Origin: Paracoccaceae bacterium | Lineage (GTDB): Bacteria; Pseudomonadota; Alphaproteobacteria; Rhodobacterales; Rhodobacteraceae | Direction: 5' to 3' | Assembly: GCA_012270125.1 (NCBI GenBank) | Contig: JAAXIY010000002.1 | Coordinates: 62,001-126,000, forward strand | DNA length: 64,000 nucleotides | Part shown: positions 1 to 11,037 of the stretch, one piece after another | Layout: each line of letters opens with the position of its first letter | How positions within the stretch are numbered: position 1 is the stretch's first letter | The notes under the pieces: model-generated | Seen by the model: only the letters and a program-made list of their open reading frames with translations | What the model was told of the DNA's origin: nothing | Database searches by the model: none | Program-made: the position numbers and the translations under genes

Positions 1-858
1 AGATGAGGCAATGGCGAGAATTTCACCGTTTTTACAATTCATGACTACAGCGGAGGCGCTTTCCGAACCTAGTCGTGCTTGAATATATGCTTGTAACTCA
101 GTGTCTACAGTGAGCTGGATGTTATTGCCTGGTTTGCCCTCTTTTCTGTCAAGGTTTCTCATTACACGGCCAAGTGCATTTACCTCAACTTTCATTACGC
201 CGGCACTGCCTCTCAATACATCCTCAAATTGTCTTTCTATACCTACTTTCCCAACTTGAAATCGAGGAATTTTTAGTAGTGGATTAGACTCATTTCCATC
301 CTTTAAATCATTATCGCTTACTGGACCAACATATCCCACAACATGTGCATAGCTTTCAATTAAAGGATATACCCGCGATAAGCCTTGTTCGACGGATACC
401 CCAGGAAGAATGGGTGAATTTGTAGCTATCCTGGCAATTTCTTCAAAACTTAGTTGATCTCTTACCGTAACCGGTAAAAAGGGAGCACTTCTTTCAATCT
501 CTTCAATTACTCTTTTTGCATCGTTTTGGGATATTTTGATGAGATTACTTAAAGAATACAAAGTTTGTTCAATATCTCCTGCATCTTCCTTAACAATTGT
601 AATTCTAAAGCTTTGCTCATTTCGTGCTATTACTTTGCCATTACGATCATAGATTTCCCCTCTGGCAGGAGCAATGAGCCTGATATTTATCCGGTTCTCG
701 TCTGCTAACAGTCGGTATTCGCTCGCATCTTCCACTTGTAATTTGCGCATTCTTACGGCCAGGCCAGCTATAAAAGCAGTTTGCAAACCACCAATAATTA
801 AACCTCGCCTAGATAGTTTGGCATTACTTTTTGGATTGAGCTGAATTCTATCTGCCAT
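1..858 (-). CDS. mrdA: Penicillin-binding protein 2 (mrdA), N-terminal part, cut by window edge
   Basis: Elongasome transpeptidase that cross-links lateral-wall peptidoglycan. The 286 visible codons run open to the left edge, so the transpeptidase active site lies outside. Visible are an N-terminal membrane anchor at about residues 17–36 (GLIIGGLQTAFIAGL), the PBP dimerisation-domain motif APARGEIYDRNG, and at the edge the entry to the transpeptidase domain (SASAVVMNCKNGEILAI). The ATG at 858 lies 12 bp after mreD, making it the last visible gene of the mreBCD–mrdA operon. Identity rests on these motifs and on the classical gene order. Partial only because of the window. Confidence 0.93.
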   Translation of the reverse strand, partial: MADRIQLNPKSNAKLSRRGLIIGGLQTAFIAGLAVRMRKLQVEDASEYRLLADENRINIRLIAPARGEIYDRNGKVIARNEQSFRITIVKEDAGDIEQTLYSLSNLIKISQNDAKRVIEEIERSAPFLPVTVRDQLSFEEIARIATNSPILPGVSVEQGLSRVYPLIESYAHVVGYVGPVSDNDLKDGNESNPLLKIPRFQVGKVGIERQFEDVLRGSAGVMKVEVNALGRVMRNLDRKEGKPGNNIQLTVDTELQAYIQARLGSESASAVVMNCKNGEILAIASS

Positions 859-870
859 AATACATCATCA

Positions 871-1380
871 CTAAATTTTTTTTTCGGGATTTAATGGATT
901 AAATGTATCGAAACTTCCAATGAGTGTTGAAAAAATTGGATAGAGAGCCAAGCTGACTATTATTTCCATAAGTGTTAAGCTGAAACCTGCTGAAGGTAAA
1001 AATAACAAAACGGAAATTATGTAATAAATCAGGAGAATAAGTGTTAAAGAGATTGCAACATTTACCCAAACGAATATTAAAGAATTCTCTTCCTGATTTT
1101 GAATTTTTCCTTTTAAAAAATGAAAACTAATTACAATTAAGGCCGACATCAGACCCGGTGGTCTCATAAGAAAAAAATCTTCTATCAAAAAAATCAAAGC
1201 TATGAGGAAGCTTGAAGTGTATTCAGGCCTTTTAGTAACAATAGCGGCGAAAAATACTAAAAGAACATTTGGTCCTGACCAATTTTGTGGAGTTGTTTGC
1301 AAAGGTAAAATCTGAAAAAAAATGATAAGCAAACCGATACAAAAGTACACTACTTGATGGGCAAAACTTTTAATACTCAT
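871..1380 (-). CDS. mreD: Rod shape-determining protein MreD
   Basis: Small integral membrane protein of the elongasome. About 170 residues with several hydrophobic segments (for example FCIGLLIIFFQILPL and VAISLTLILLIYYIISVLLFL), matching MreD in size and topology. MreD sequences diverge strongly, so the call leans on position between mreC and mrdA. Two starts are possible: a GTG at 1386 that overlaps the mreC stop (TAGTG), or the ATG at 1380 chosen here. Neither has a strong SD. Translation is probably coupled to mreC. Confidence 0.85.
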   Translation of the reverse strand: MSIKSFAHQVVYFCIGLLIIFFQILPLQTTPQNWSGPNVLLVFFAAIVTKRPEYTSSFLIALIFLIEDFFLMRPPGLMSALIVISFHFLKGKIQNQEENSLIFVWVNVAISLTLILLIYYIISVLLFLPSAGFSLTLMEIIVSLALYPIFSTLIGSFDTFNPLNPEKKI

Positions 1381-1385
1381 ATTCA

Positions 1386-2288
1386 CTAACCGTCAGCTTC
1401 AATATTTTGATTATCAGGTAATGAAAGACTTTTATCGATGATTAAGCTACCTGGATTATCAATTGACTCTGTTCCAAAATTTCTCAGGACTCGTAAAAAC
1501 TCAAGTCGTTCGTAGTCAGCTGCAAGTCTTACGCGTAAGCGACCTGAAGGGTCCAATGCTAATCGTCCAATTAAAAGGTCCGGTGGGAAAACTCCACCGC
1601 TTCCAGAGGTCTCAACTCGATCTCCAGGTCTTACCAATTCAGGATTTTCTAAAAATTCAATAGTTGGAGCAATAGTATTATCTCCAGCAATTAAGGCTTG
1701 TTGTCCCGAAGGTTGGATGGTTGCGGGGATAATTGAAGCTGTATCTGTTAGTAATAGTACACGGGCTGTTTTACTACCCACGCCTGAAATACGACCGACC
1801 AGTCCTAGCCCATCCATAGCTGCCCAGCCATCTTGAATACCATCTTGCATGCCAACATTTATAAGAACTGATTGGCGAAATGGAGAACCACTATCAGCCA
1901 AAACAATACTAGAAATATGGGTTAGTTTTGGATCGAGCTGTAAATTATTCAAATCTAACAAACGCGCATTTTCTTGTTCGAGTTGAAGAGCTGCTTCTTT
2001 CCAGCTTTTCATTTGCTGCAGCTCTCGTCTAAGTTCTTGGTTCTGTTCGTATAGAGATTGATAACTTCTGAAATCCTGAGAAATTCGAATAAGTCCTGTT
2101 GCAGGTGCCATTACCCATTCGAATTTCGGTAAAATAGCGTCAATTACATCTGCTCTAAGTTTTTCTACGCGTGGGTTATCAAGACGCCAAACTAAAAACA
2201 AAGCGATAAGAAAGATAACAATTATACCGGTAGCTAAATATCTAAACGGTGCTAAGGTATCAGCTTCTTTAGGATTGAGCCTAGCCAA
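1386..2288 (-). CDS. mreC: Rod shape-determining protein MreC
   Basis: Periplasmic scaffold of the elongasome, bridging MreB/MreD to the penicillin-binding proteins. The 300-aa product has one N-terminal membrane segment (about residues 16–36, TGIIVIFLIALFLVW), a coiled coil at about 75–115 rich in Glu/Gln/Leu, and the MreC beta-domain (VLLINVGMQDG-like, GLVGRISGVGSKTARVLLLTD, PGDRVETSGSGGVFPPDLLIG). The start is a TTG at 2288 preceded by a good SD (GAGGATGAC then TTG). It follows mreB by 26 bp and its stop overlaps the possible mreD GTG. Confidence 0.95.
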   Translation of the reverse strand: MARLNPKEADTLAPFRYLATGIIVIFLIALFLVWRLDNPRVEKLRADVIDAILPKFEWVMAPATGLIRISQDFRSYQSLYEQNQELRRELQQMKSWKEAALQLEQENARLLDLNNLQLDPKLTHISSIVLADSGSPFRQSVLINVGMQDGIQDGWAAMDGLGLVGRISGVGSKTARVLLLTDTASIIPATIQPSGQQALIAGDNTIAPTIEFLENPELVRPGDRVETSGSGGVFPPDLLIGRLALDPSGRLRVRLAADYERLEFLRVLRNFGTESIDNPGSLIIDKSLSLPDNQNIEADG

Positions 2289-2314
2289 GTCATCCTCTTT
2301 AATGCTGGTTCGAG

Positions 2315-3385
<1,071 letters not shown>

Positions 3386-3424
3386 TTATTTGATTCGAAA
3401 CCGTTGGCTAATACAGATTTATAG

Positions 3425-3465
3425 ACCCTACATTTAAAATACGAAAGACTGTAAATTAGTAGGGT
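3425..3465. promoter_or_regulatory. Inverted repeat in the mreB / DMGDH-like divergent intergenic region
   Basis: ACCCTAC at 3425–3431 pairs with GTAGGGT at 3459–3465, a perfect 7-bp stem. The pairing continues inward imperfectly through ATTT/AAAT. It lies in the gap that must hold both divergent promoters. It could be an operator half-site pair or a leader hairpin. I recognise no riboswitch class and cannot assign it to either gene. Confidence 0.3.
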
Positions 3466-3620
3466 ATTTTTACGATGATTTTTATGTTTTGAACTTTGGA
3501 GCAATTACAATAGGCTGAGTTTCGAAAAGTCGCTTTTTTGTGTTGTAGTGTCGACTAGGCTAATAGTTGATTTTTACTAAATATTAAAACAATCCAGAAC
3601 TTTTTGTGAGGGCTAATATT

Positions 3621-6125
3621 ATGAAATCGCATGTTAAAGCTTTAGTAGTTGGAGGAGGGGCTGTAGGCACTTCAATTGCTTATCATTTAGCTAAAGCAGG
3701 TTGGCAGGATGTCATGCTCCTTGAACGTGATGAATTAACGTCTGGCTCCACATGGCATGCAGCTGGGCTACTGCCTTTATTTAATATGTCCTATGCAACC
3801 ACACATATCCATAAATATTCCGTAGACTATTATAAAACACTTGAGGCAGAAACCGGTTTGAATGCTGGTTTTTCAGTTGTTGGTAATTTGCGTATGGCGC
3901 AAACCCAAGATCGAATGGATGAATATATGCTGTACGCGTCTACAGCAGAAACTTGTGAGGTGCCTTATGAATGGCTTTCAGCCAATGAAATCAAAGAGCG
4001 CTGGCCACTTGTAAATACCGAAGATTTAGTTGGAGCAATTTATCATCCAACCGATGGATATATAAACCCAGCCGATGTCACGATGGCTATGGCTAAGGGT
4101 GCCAGACAACTTAATGTTTCAATCGAGCGAAAATGGCAAGTTGATGGGTATTTTTGGGATGGTACGAATTGGAAGATTACATGCACAAAAATGGAAGAAC
4201 AGGGAGGAAATCTTGTAGCTTCCAAAGAGCAGAAAGTTATTACGGCAGAGCATGTTGTGACCGCTACTGGTAACCATGCACAAAGGACTGCGCAATTATT
4301 GGGTATTAAAATACCTGCAATTCCAGTCGAACATCAGTTCATAGTTACTGAGCCAGATCCTGCTCTGGTTGATTTCCGTAATGCCGGCAATTCAGAACAT
4401 CCTGTGCTGCGAGATGCAGATGCTAAATGGTATGTCCGAGAAGAAAGGGGTGGCTGGATTCTCGGGCCGTATGAAAGAAATGCCCCCGCACGCTTTGAAT
4501 ATGGCGTCCCAAATAGTTTTCGGGCTGATTTGTTTCCGTTGGATTTGGACCGGATTGAGGCGGAATATATGTCAATGATACATCGCATTCCATCATCTGA
4601 AACAGCTGGTTTGAAAGATGATTTTAATGGTCCAATATGTTATACTCCAGATGGTAATCCTCTAGTCGGCCCGGCTCCCGGTTTGCGAAACATGTGGCTT
4701 GCCGAGGGATTTTCTTTTGGAATTACTGCGGCTGGTGGAACTGGTTATTACCTGGCGCAAATGATGGTTGAAGGAGAAGCCGAAATAGATATGGCATCTC
4801 TGGATCCTAAAAGGTACGGCAGCTGGATGACAACTGAGTACGCTGCCAGAAAAAATGAAGAATGTTATGAGCATGTATTCATTTTACATCATCCAGATGA
4901 AGAAAGAGAGGCTTGCCGACCTCTAAGAACAGCACCGGCATATGAGAGACAAAAAAGCTTAGGTGCTCAATTTGGTCAGGTTAATGGTTGGGAAAGACCT
5001 AATTATTATGGACCAGTAGATGCTCCAGAAAATTTTGACACCAAATCGAGAAGTTTCCGCCGTGGTGCATGGTGGAAGTACTCATTAGAGGAAGCTAAAG
5101 CGGTACGTAATGATGTTGGTTTAATAGATGCTACAGCATTTACGAAACACGTAGTGAAAGGCCCAGGTGCAACAAATTTTTTAAATTGGTTTACGTGTAA
5201 TAAACTTCCTAAAGTGGGCCGCATAAATTTAACTTACGCATTGACCGATCATGGTACGACACGAACTGAATACACCATCGTGAGAATGGCCGAAGACAGT
5301 TATTATTTGGTGTCTGCTGGGGCCTGGAGTTCCTATGATTACGATTATCTCAAAAAAGCTGCAGAAGATAAAATGGGCGAGTTTGGTTATATTGAAATTC
5401 ATGACGTGACTTCACAGTGGGGTGTTTTTGCAATTGCCGGACCAAAATCGCGAGATTTGTTAAAAGCCGTTATAAACGATAAGGATACTAGCAGTGCGCT
5501 TTCAAATAAAATATTTCCTTGGCTTTCAGCAAAAAAGATTGAGATTGGAATGTGTCCCGTCAATGCTATAAGAGTGGCTTACACTGGTGAATTAGGATGG
5601 GAGCTTCACCATCCTATTGAAATGCAAAATTATTTGTGGGATCGATTGCTTTTAGCTGGATCTGAATATGGCTTAAAACTCGTTGGTGCACGTGCACAAA
5701 ATTGGTTGCGACAAGAAAAGTCATACCGTGCCTTTGGTACGGAGTTAGGTAGAGATGCAACACCTTTAGAAGCCGATTTATCAAGGTTTGTCGATTTAGA
5801 GAAAGAATTTCTCGGAAAAGAAAGAATGCAACAAACAGGCGTCAGGGCACAGTGTGTCACTCTTTTAATTGATGGACCAAATGATGCTGATCCATGGGGT
5901 CGAGAGGCCTTGTATTTGGAAAATGGTACAAAAGTTGGGCGCTTAACCTCAGGTGGATATTCGGTTGTATTTAATAAATCAATTGGTATGGGCTATATTC
6001 GACCTGACCTCGCCAAAGAAGGTCAAAAATTGAAAGTTAAAATGTTAAATTCATTGTGGGACGCAGAGGTTACTTGCGATAGCCCATATGATCCCTCAAA
6101 TGAGACAATCAGAAAAGACGGTTAG
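3621..6125 (+). CDS. GcvT-family FAD-dependent oxidoreductase (dimethylglycine/sarcosine dehydrogenase-like)
   Basis: Two-domain flavoenzyme expected to oxidatively demethylate an N-methyl amine such as dimethylglycine or sarcosine, passing the one-carbon unit to tetrahydrofolate. The N-terminal half is DAO-type, with dinucleotide motif VVGGGAVGTSIAYHL near the start and GSTWHAAGL, whose His is the covalent FAD attachment site in DMGDH relatives. The C-terminal half, from about residue 470, is a GcvT/aminomethyltransferase module (GELGWELHHP, LRQEKSYRAFGTELGRDATPLEA). The ATG at 3621 has a GAGG SD; the in-frame GTG at 3606 lies inside that SD. Product about 834 aa, normal for the family. Substrate is not decided by sequence alone. 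Confidence 0.88.
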   Translation: MKSHVKALVVGGGAVGTSIAYHLAKAGWQDVMLLERDELTSGSTWHAAGLLPLFNMSYATTHIHKYSVDYYKTLEAETGLNAGFSVVGNLRMAQTQDRMDEYMLYASTAETCEVPYEWLSANEIKERWPLVNTEDLVGAIYHPTDGYINPADVTMAMAKGARQLNVSIERKWQVDGYFWDGTNWKITCTKMEEQGGNLVASKEQKVITAEHVVTATGNHAQRTAQLLGIKIPAIPVEHQFIVTEPDPALVDFRNAGNSEHPVLRDADAKWYVREERGGWILGPYERNAPARFEYGVPNSFRADLFPLDLDRIEAEYMSMIHRIPSSETAGLKDDFNGPICYTPDGNPLVGPAPGLRNMWLAEGFSFGITAAGGTGYYLAQMMVEGEAEIDMASLDPKRYGSWMTTEYAARKNEECYEHVFILHHPDEEREACRPLRTAPAYERQKSLGAQFGQVNGWERPNYYGPVDAPENFDTKSRSFRRGAWWKYSLEEAKAVRNDVGLIDATAFTKHVVKGPGATNFLNWFTCNKLPKVGRINLTYALTDHGTTRTEYTIVRMAEDSYYLVSAGAWSSYDYDYLKKAAEDKMGEFGYIEIHDVTSQWGVFAIAGPKSRDLLKAVINDKDTSSALSNKIFPWLSAKKIEIGMCPVNAIRVAYTGELGWELHHPIEMQNYLWDRLLLAGSEYGLKLVGARAQNWLRQEKSYRAFGTELGRDATPLEADLSRFVDLEKEFLGKERMQQTGVRAQCVTLLIDGPNDADPWGREALYLENGTKVGRLTSGGYSVVFNKSIGMGYIRPDLAKEGQKLKVKMLNSLWDAEVTCDSPYDPSNETIRKDG

Positions 6126-6215
6126 TTTTTTAATTAAATTTTTTATTTATGGAAGCTATCAATGGTTTGTATTAGTTAGTGCCGAAGGTGGAAAATTAAA
6201 TAAAGGTTGTTTTGA

Positions 6216-7730
6216 ATGTCACAAACAATATCGAGTTTTTTGTCTGAGCATTTGTCTGACAAAAAGGCTATAGGTGCTTTAAACAAAAAGTGGCTGTCAT
6301 ATGGCGCTTTGAGAGAATTAAAAAAAGACGTACACAAAGCTCTTCGTAAAAATGGGATAGCAAAACAGGATCGTGTTGCAATTGTGCTTCCTAATGGACC
6401 AACGATGGCTACCGCCTTTGTAACTATTGCTCAGTGTACAACTACTGCACCGTTAAATCCAAATTATCGTGAGGATGAATTTAGTTTCTACTTAGATGAT
6501 CTAAAAGCTAAAGCACTCGTTGTAAATGATGGTTATGATGGTCCGGCTGCAGCGGCAGCAGAGCGTTTGGATATCAAAATTATACGTCTTATAGAAAGTG
6601 ATCAAGTAGCAGGATTATTTTCTTTAGTGGGCGACGGAGATAAAGATTTCATTGAAGATGAAGAAGTATGTGAAAATGATGTAGCCTTAATTCTCCACAC
6701 GTCTGGAACCACTTCAAGACCTAAAATAGTGCCTTTGTTACAATCAAATATAGCAGCATCAGCGTCAAATATCGCCCAATCTTTATCTCTATCTTCAGCA
6801 GATAGATGTTTAAATGTTATGCCGCTTTTCCACATCCATGGGCTAATTGCTGCAGTTTCGGCCTCATTGTCAGTTGGAGCCTCGATTTGGTGTTCATCAG
6901 GCTTCAATGCTCTTTCTTTCTTTTCTAATTTGGATGAAGCGAAACCAACTTGGTACACTGCCGTTCCCACAATGCATCAGGCCATATTGGCTCGGTCAGG
7001 ACGTAATTCTGAGATCATAAAAAATAATCCGCTTAGATTTTTGAGATCATCCTCTGCAAGCTTACCAGCCCAAGTCATGCGTGACTTGGAAGAAAGCTTT
7101 AGTGCACCAGTTATTGAGGCTTATGGCATGACAGAAGCAACTCATCAAATGTGTTGCAATCTTTTAGACAAACAGAAGCCAAGTTCAGTTGGTAAACCAG
7201 CAGGTCCTTCCGTTAGGATTGCGCACGAAGCTGATGACGTTCTAATTGATGGTACAGGTGAGGTTGTAATTTCAGGTAATAACGTAACGCCTGGTTATGA
7301 AAACAATATTGACGCTAATGAAAAAAGTTTTTTTGAAATTAATGGAAATCGTTGGTTTCGTACTGGTGATCAAGGTGCTTTTGATGAAGATGGGTTCCTT
7401 TATTTAACTGGAAGATTAAAGGAAATAATTAATAGGGGTGGAGAAAAGATATCGCCACTAGAAGTAGATAGCATTTTATTAGACCACCCTGAAATTAATC
7501 AAGTTGTTACGTTTGCGTTACCTCATCCCAAGCTTGGAGAGGAGGTTGCTGCAGCAGTTGTTCTGGCGAATAACAGTAAGTGTGATGACAAGGATATCAA
7601 AAGCTTTGCTAAAGAAAGGATGGCTGATTTCAAAGTTCCACGGCATGTTGTGATTTTGGATGAAATTCCAAAAGGTGCAACGGGTAAAATGCAGAGGATA
7701 GGAATGGCTGAAAAGCTTGGTCTTTTATAA
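6216..7730 (+). CDS. AMP-binding acyl-CoA synthetase, oxalyl-CoA synthetase (Pcs60/AAE3)-like
   Basis: Adenylate-forming ligase, 504 aa. The ATP-binding loop reads HTSGTTSRPKIVPL; the TSGTTSRPK variant is the form I associate with the Pcs60/AAE3 oxalate–CoA ligase group rather than the usual TSGTTGKPK. Other family motifs are AYGMTEATHQM, YLTGRLKEIINRGGEKISP and the C-terminal catalytic Lys in KGATGKMQR. The N-terminal stretch RVAIVLPNGPTMATAF also resembles that group. The ATG at 6216 has an AAGG SD. It lies 90 bp after the DMGDH-like gene and 9 bp before the PanE-like gene, so the three probably share a transcript. Oxalate as substrate is inference; other short carboxylates remain possible. 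Confidence 0.8.
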   Translation: MSQTISSFLSEHLSDKKAIGALNKKWLSYGALRELKKDVHKALRKNGIAKQDRVAIVLPNGPTMATAFVTIAQCTTTAPLNPNYREDEFSFYLDDLKAKALVVNDGYDGPAAAAAERLDIKIIRLIESDQVAGLFSLVGDGDKDFIEDEEVCENDVALILHTSGTTSRPKIVPLLQSNIAASASNIAQSLSLSSADRCLNVMPLFHIHGLIAAVSASLSVGASIWCSSGFNALSFFSNLDEAKPTWYTAVPTMHQAILARSGRNSEIIKNNPLRFLRSSSASLPAQVMRDLEESFSAPVIEAYGMTEATHQMCCNLLDKQKPSSVGKPAGPSVRIAHEADDVLIDGTGEVVISGNNVTPGYENNIDANEKSFFEINGNRWFRTGDQGAFDEDGFLYLTGRLKEIINRGGEKISPLEVDSILLDHPEINQVVTFALPHPKLGEEVAAAVVLANNSKCDDKDIKSFAKERMADFKVPRHVVILDEIPKGATGKMQRIGMAEKLGLL

Positions 7731-7739
7731 GGGAAAATC

Positions 7740-8711
7740 ATGAAAATTTGTATTTTTGGAGCGGGTGCAATTGGTGGCTTCATGGGCGTTAAATTGGCAC
7801 AGGTGGGTGCTGATGTCAGTTTGGTTGCACGCGGGCCGCATTTGGAAGCCATGAAAAAAAATGGCTTGCGGCTGATCGAAGAAGAAAGTGATATTACAGT
7901 CCCTGTGATGGCTTCTGAAAATCCTAAGGATCTAGGACCACAAGATTATGTCATTATTACATTAAAGGCTCACTCGGTGCCATCAGTTGTTAATAAAATG
8001 GAACCTTTGATCGATAAAAAAACTACCATAGTGTCTGGTGTGAACGGCATTCCTTGGTGGTATTTTCACAAGGTTGGTGGTGAGTTTGAAGGCACAAGAG
8101 TAAATTCAGTCGACCCAGGAAATATTCAGTGGGATGGTTTTGGTCCAGATAAAGTTTTAGGCTGTGTTGTTTATCCAGCAGCGGAAGTGATTGAACCTGG
8201 CGTCATAAAACATTTAGAGGGCAATCGATTTTCTTTGGGGGAGCCAGATGGTTCAAAGTCTGACCGAGCTCTTAAACTTTCTAAAGCATTGACTGAGGCA
8301 GGTTTGAAAGCACCCGTTCGTCCCAAACTTCGGGATGAAATCTGGGTAAAATTGTGGGGTAATCTTTCGTTTAATCCTATTTCTGCTCTAACTCATGCAA
8401 CTTTAGATGTTTTATGTACCGATATAGGCACTAGAGATGTGGCTAGAAAAATGATGATTGAAGCGCAATTAATAGCAGAAAAGCTTGGTGTCAAATTTCC
8501 TATTGATGTTGAAAGACGAATAGATGGGGGCGCTGCGGTAGGCGCTCATAGAACGTCTATGTTGCAAGATCTTGATCAACGCCGTCCTATGGAAATAGAT
8601 GCACTTATCACCTCAGTTCAAGAATTAGGTCTCATAACAAAGACACCAACTCCAACTATAGATATTGTACTTAGTTTAATAAAATTACGAGCAAGATCAG
8701 CTAACCTGTGA
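7740..8711 (+). CDS. 2-dehydropantoate 2-reductase family (ApbA/PanE-like)
   Basis: NADPH-dependent ketoacid reductase family, 323 aa. The N-terminus has the Rossmann motif IFGAGAIGGFMGVKLA, and the C-terminal domain has the diagnostic KLWGNLSFNPISALTHAT with the catalytic Lys, plus MLQDLDQRRPMEIDAL. It starts 9 bp after the CoA ligase and is the last gene before a strong terminator. Position in a catabolic-looking unit, away from other pantothenate genes, makes a role on another 2-oxoacid plausible. Classical PanE activity is not excluded. Confidence 0.82.
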   Translation: MKICIFGAGAIGGFMGVKLAQVGADVSLVARGPHLEAMKKNGLRLIEEESDITVPVMASENPKDLGPQDYVIITLKAHSVPSVVNKMEPLIDKKTTIVSGVNGIPWWYFHKVGGEFEGTRVNSVDPGNIQWDGFGPDKVLGCVVYPAAEVIEPGVIKHLEGNRFSLGEPDGSKSDRALKLSKALTEAGLKAPVRPKLRDEIWVKLWGNLSFNPISALTHATLDVLCTDIGTRDVARKMMIEAQLIAEKLGVKFPIDVERRIDGGAAVGAHRTSMLQDLDQRRPMEIDALITSVQELGLITKTPTPTIDIVLSLIKLRARSANL

Positions 8712-8742
8712 CGTTAATTTATTTTCAAAAAAATGCATCCAT

Positions 8743-8777
8743 AAAAAAACCCCAAAACAATTGCTTTGGGGTTTTTT
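8743..8777. terminator. Bidirectional intrinsic terminator between panE-like and pnp
   Basis: An A-run, then CCCCAAA pairing with TTTGGGG, then a T-run. The arms A6–CCCC–AAA and TTT–GGGG–T6 are fully complementary around a short loop, so it can end transcription from both converging units. Confidence 0.9.
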
Positions 8778-8795
8778 AGCTAACGAATTTGGATT

Positions 8796-10943
8796 TTACT
8801 CTTTATCGTCGCTTTTTTCTTTTTTATCTTCTTTTATTTCTTCACCGGTCTCTTGGTCTACTACTTTCATAGACAACCGAACTTTGCCTCTGTCATCAAA
8901 GCCAAGTAGCTTTACTTTAACTTCCTGACCTTCCTTAAGAACATCAGATGGATGATTTATGCGGCGATTTTCTATCTGACTGACATGCACCAAGCCATCT
9001 CTTTTGCCAAAGAAGTTTACAAATGCGCCAAAATCGACAACCTTAACAACCTTACCAGTGTATATTTCGCCAACTTCTGGTTCAGCTACAATTGAGTGTA
9101 TCATATCGTAAGCATTCTTTATAGCGTCCGCGTCATTGGAAGCTATCTTAATTTGCCCGTCGTCGTTTATGTCAACTTTGGCCCCCGATGTCTCGACTAT
9201 TTCTCTTATAACTTTTCCGCCGGATCCAATAACTTCTCGGATTTTATCGGTAGGGATTTGCATGGTCTCTATTTTGGGCGCATGAACAGAGAATGACCCG
9301 GCCTCAGAAATAGATTTAGACATTTCTCCGAGGATGTGCATTCTGCCATCCTTTGCCTGTGCAAGAGCATTTTTCATAATTTCTGAGGTAATCCCTGCAA
9401 CTTTTATATCCATTTGGAGTGAAGTAATGCCATTTTCAGTACCAGCCACTTTGAAATCCATATCACCAAGATGGTCTTCGTCGCCTAAAATATCGGTTAA
9501 AATCGCATATGAGCTGTCTTCTTCAAGAATTAAGCCCATCGCAACACCAGCCACTGGAGCTTTCAGTGGTACACCGGCGTCCATCATTGAGAGAGAACCT
9601 CCACAGACGGATGCCATGGATGAGGAGCCGTTTGATTCAGTAATTTCGGAAACAACACGAATAGTGTATGGGAAGTCTGTTGCAGCTGGCAAAACAGCTT
9701 GTAATGCTCTCCAAGCTAGCTTTCCGTGGCCTATCTCTCTTCGACCAGGCGAACCCACCCTACCAACTTCACCTACTGAGTATGGAGGAAAGTTATAATG
9801 CAGAAGAAAATTAGAGCGAAAGTTACCATGCAGGGCGTCGATTATTTGCTCATCGTCTCCGGTGCCCAGGGTCGTCACGACCAATCCCTGTGTTTCTCCT
9901 CTAGTGAATAGAGCTGATCCATGGGTTCTTGGAAGAAAACCTGTCTCACAAACGATGTCTCGAACATCAGTGGTCTTTCTTCCATCGATACGTTTGCCTG
10001 TTTTTACGACATCCCCTCTCAATATCGACGCTTCTAGTTTTTTCATAGCCGATCCCAAATTAGGATCTTCTAATTGCTCTTCGGTCAGGCTAGATTTTAT
10101 AGACTCTCTCGCTTCTGATACTGCAGCTACTCTTTCCTGTTTATCCTTTAAAGAAAAAGCACTTCGCATGCTCTTCTCACCGGCCTTTTTAATCGCATTA
10201 TAAAGATCCGAATAATCAGGAGCTTTGAAATCAAAGGGTTCATTTGCTGCGTCTTCGGCTAATTCAATTATGAGATCAATCACAGGTTGGATTTGTTCAT
10301 GAGCAAAATTTACTGCTCCCAACATTTCATCTTCAGTTAATTCATAAGCTTCGGACTCAACCATCATCACTGCATCTTTTGTACCGGCGACGACCAAATC
10401 TAGTCTCTGTTCGGGGTTGGTTCTAAGCTGATCCATATCTTCAACTTCTGGGTTCAAGATATATTCACCGTCGACATATCCTACCCTCGCGGCACCTACG
10501 GGGCCCATAAATGGTACACCAGAGATGGTTAAAGCAGCTGAGGCTGCAATCAAAGCTACGATATCTGGATCATTAACTAAGTCATGGGATAATACTGTGC
10601 ACATTACTAAAACTTCATGCTTGAAGCCTTCAACGAATAATGGACGCATTGGTCGATCGATCAAACGTGCAGTGAGAGTTTCTTTTTCAGTAGGACGCGC
10701 CTCTCTTTTGAAAAATCCTCCAGGTATTTTTCCTGCTGCATAATACTTTTCTTGATAGTGAACTGTCAGAGGGAAGAAGTCCTGTCCTTCTTTCATTTCC
10801 TTTGCAAACGTCACATTTGCCATTACCGAAGTTTCGCCCAAAGTTGCGATCACAGTACCATCGGCTTGACGAGCTACTTTTCCAGTTTCTAGTGTTAGGG
10901 TTTCTTCACCCCATTTCATACTTTTTTTAAATTCTTTAAACAT
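8796..10943 (-). CDS. pnp: Polyribonucleotide nucleotidyltransferase (PNPase)
   Basis: 3'-to-5' phosphorolytic exoribonuclease of the RNA degradosome. The 715-aa product has the two RNase PH-like domains ([19 protein letters not shown] in the first; [20 protein letters not shown] and [18 protein letters not shown] in the second), then a KH domain ([10 protein letters not shown]) and a C-terminal S1 domain ([18 protein letters not shown]). It ends in a charged Lys/Glu tail. ATG at 10943 has SD AGGAAG. It follows rpsO by 217 bp on the same strand, the conserved rpsO–pnp order, with a hairpin-rich leader that suggests post-transcriptional control. Confidence 0.98.
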   Translation of the reverse strand: MFKEFKKSMKWGEETLTLETGKVARQADGTVIATLGETSVMANVTFAKEMKEGQDFFPLTVHYQEKYYAAGKIPGGFFKREARPTEKETLTARLIDRPMRPLFVEGFKHEVLVMCTVLSHDLVNDPDIVALIAASAALTISGVPFMGPVGAARVGYVDGEYILNPEVEDMDQLRTNPEQRLDLVVAGTKDAVMMVESEAYELTEDEMLGAVNFAHEQIQPVIDLIIELAEDAANEPFDFKAPDYSDLYNAIKKAGEKSMRSAFSLKDKQERVAAVSEARESIKSSLTEEQLEDPNLGSAMKKLEASILRGDVVKTGKRIDGRKTTDVRDIVCETGFLPRTHGSALFTRGETQGLVVTTLGTGDDEQIIDALHGNFRSNFLLHYNFPPYSVGEVGRVGSPGRREIGHGKLAWRALQAVLPAATDFPYTIRVVSEITESNGSSSMASVCGGSLSMMDAGVPLKAPVAGVAMGLILEEDSSYAILTDILGDEDHLGDMDFKVAGTENGITSLQMDIKVAGITSEIMKNALAQAKDGRMHILGEMSKSISEAGSFSVHAPKIETMQIPTDKIREVIGSGGKVIREIVETSGAKVDINDDGQIKIASNDADAIKNAYDMIHSIVAEPEVGEIYTGKVVKVVDFGAFVNFFGKRDGLVHVSQIENRRINHPSDVLKEGQEVKVKLLGFDDRGKVRLSMKVVDQETGEEIKEDKKEKSDDKE

Positions 10944-10959
10944 CTTATCTTCCTAAAAT

Positions 10960-11037
10960 GGCCAAAAGGCCTTTAACGTAGAGGGCGGATTCCCTCTGAC
11001 CCAGTATCTTGTATTTCAGGCGCTGGGTCTGGGCGCC
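10960..11037 (-). promoter_or_regulatory. Hairpin-rich 5' leader of pnp (possible autoregulatory RNA)
   Basis: Three perfect short stems precede pnp: GGCC/GGCC with a 4-nt loop (10960–10971), AGAGGG/CCCTCT (10980–10997) and GGCGC/GCGCC (11019–11037). In addition GACCCAG (10998–11004) is complementary to CTGGGTC (11023–11029), which lies in the loop and arm of the third stem, so the two pairings compete. In Escherichia coli PNPase represses itself through an RNase III-processed leader; here that role is inferred from position and structure only. Confidence 0.5.

Noticed and set aside
4043-4874. Antisense open frames under the DMGDH-like gene, and similar antisense frames under pnp, smc and amtB
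   Set aside because: They are shadows of strongly conserved coding sequence, with no SD, no domains and no independent evidence.
3621-6125. DMSP demethylase DmdA
   Set aside because: DmdA is a stand-alone GcvT-like protein of about half this length; this one has a full DAO/FAD domain with the covalent-FAD His, so DMGDH-like fits better.
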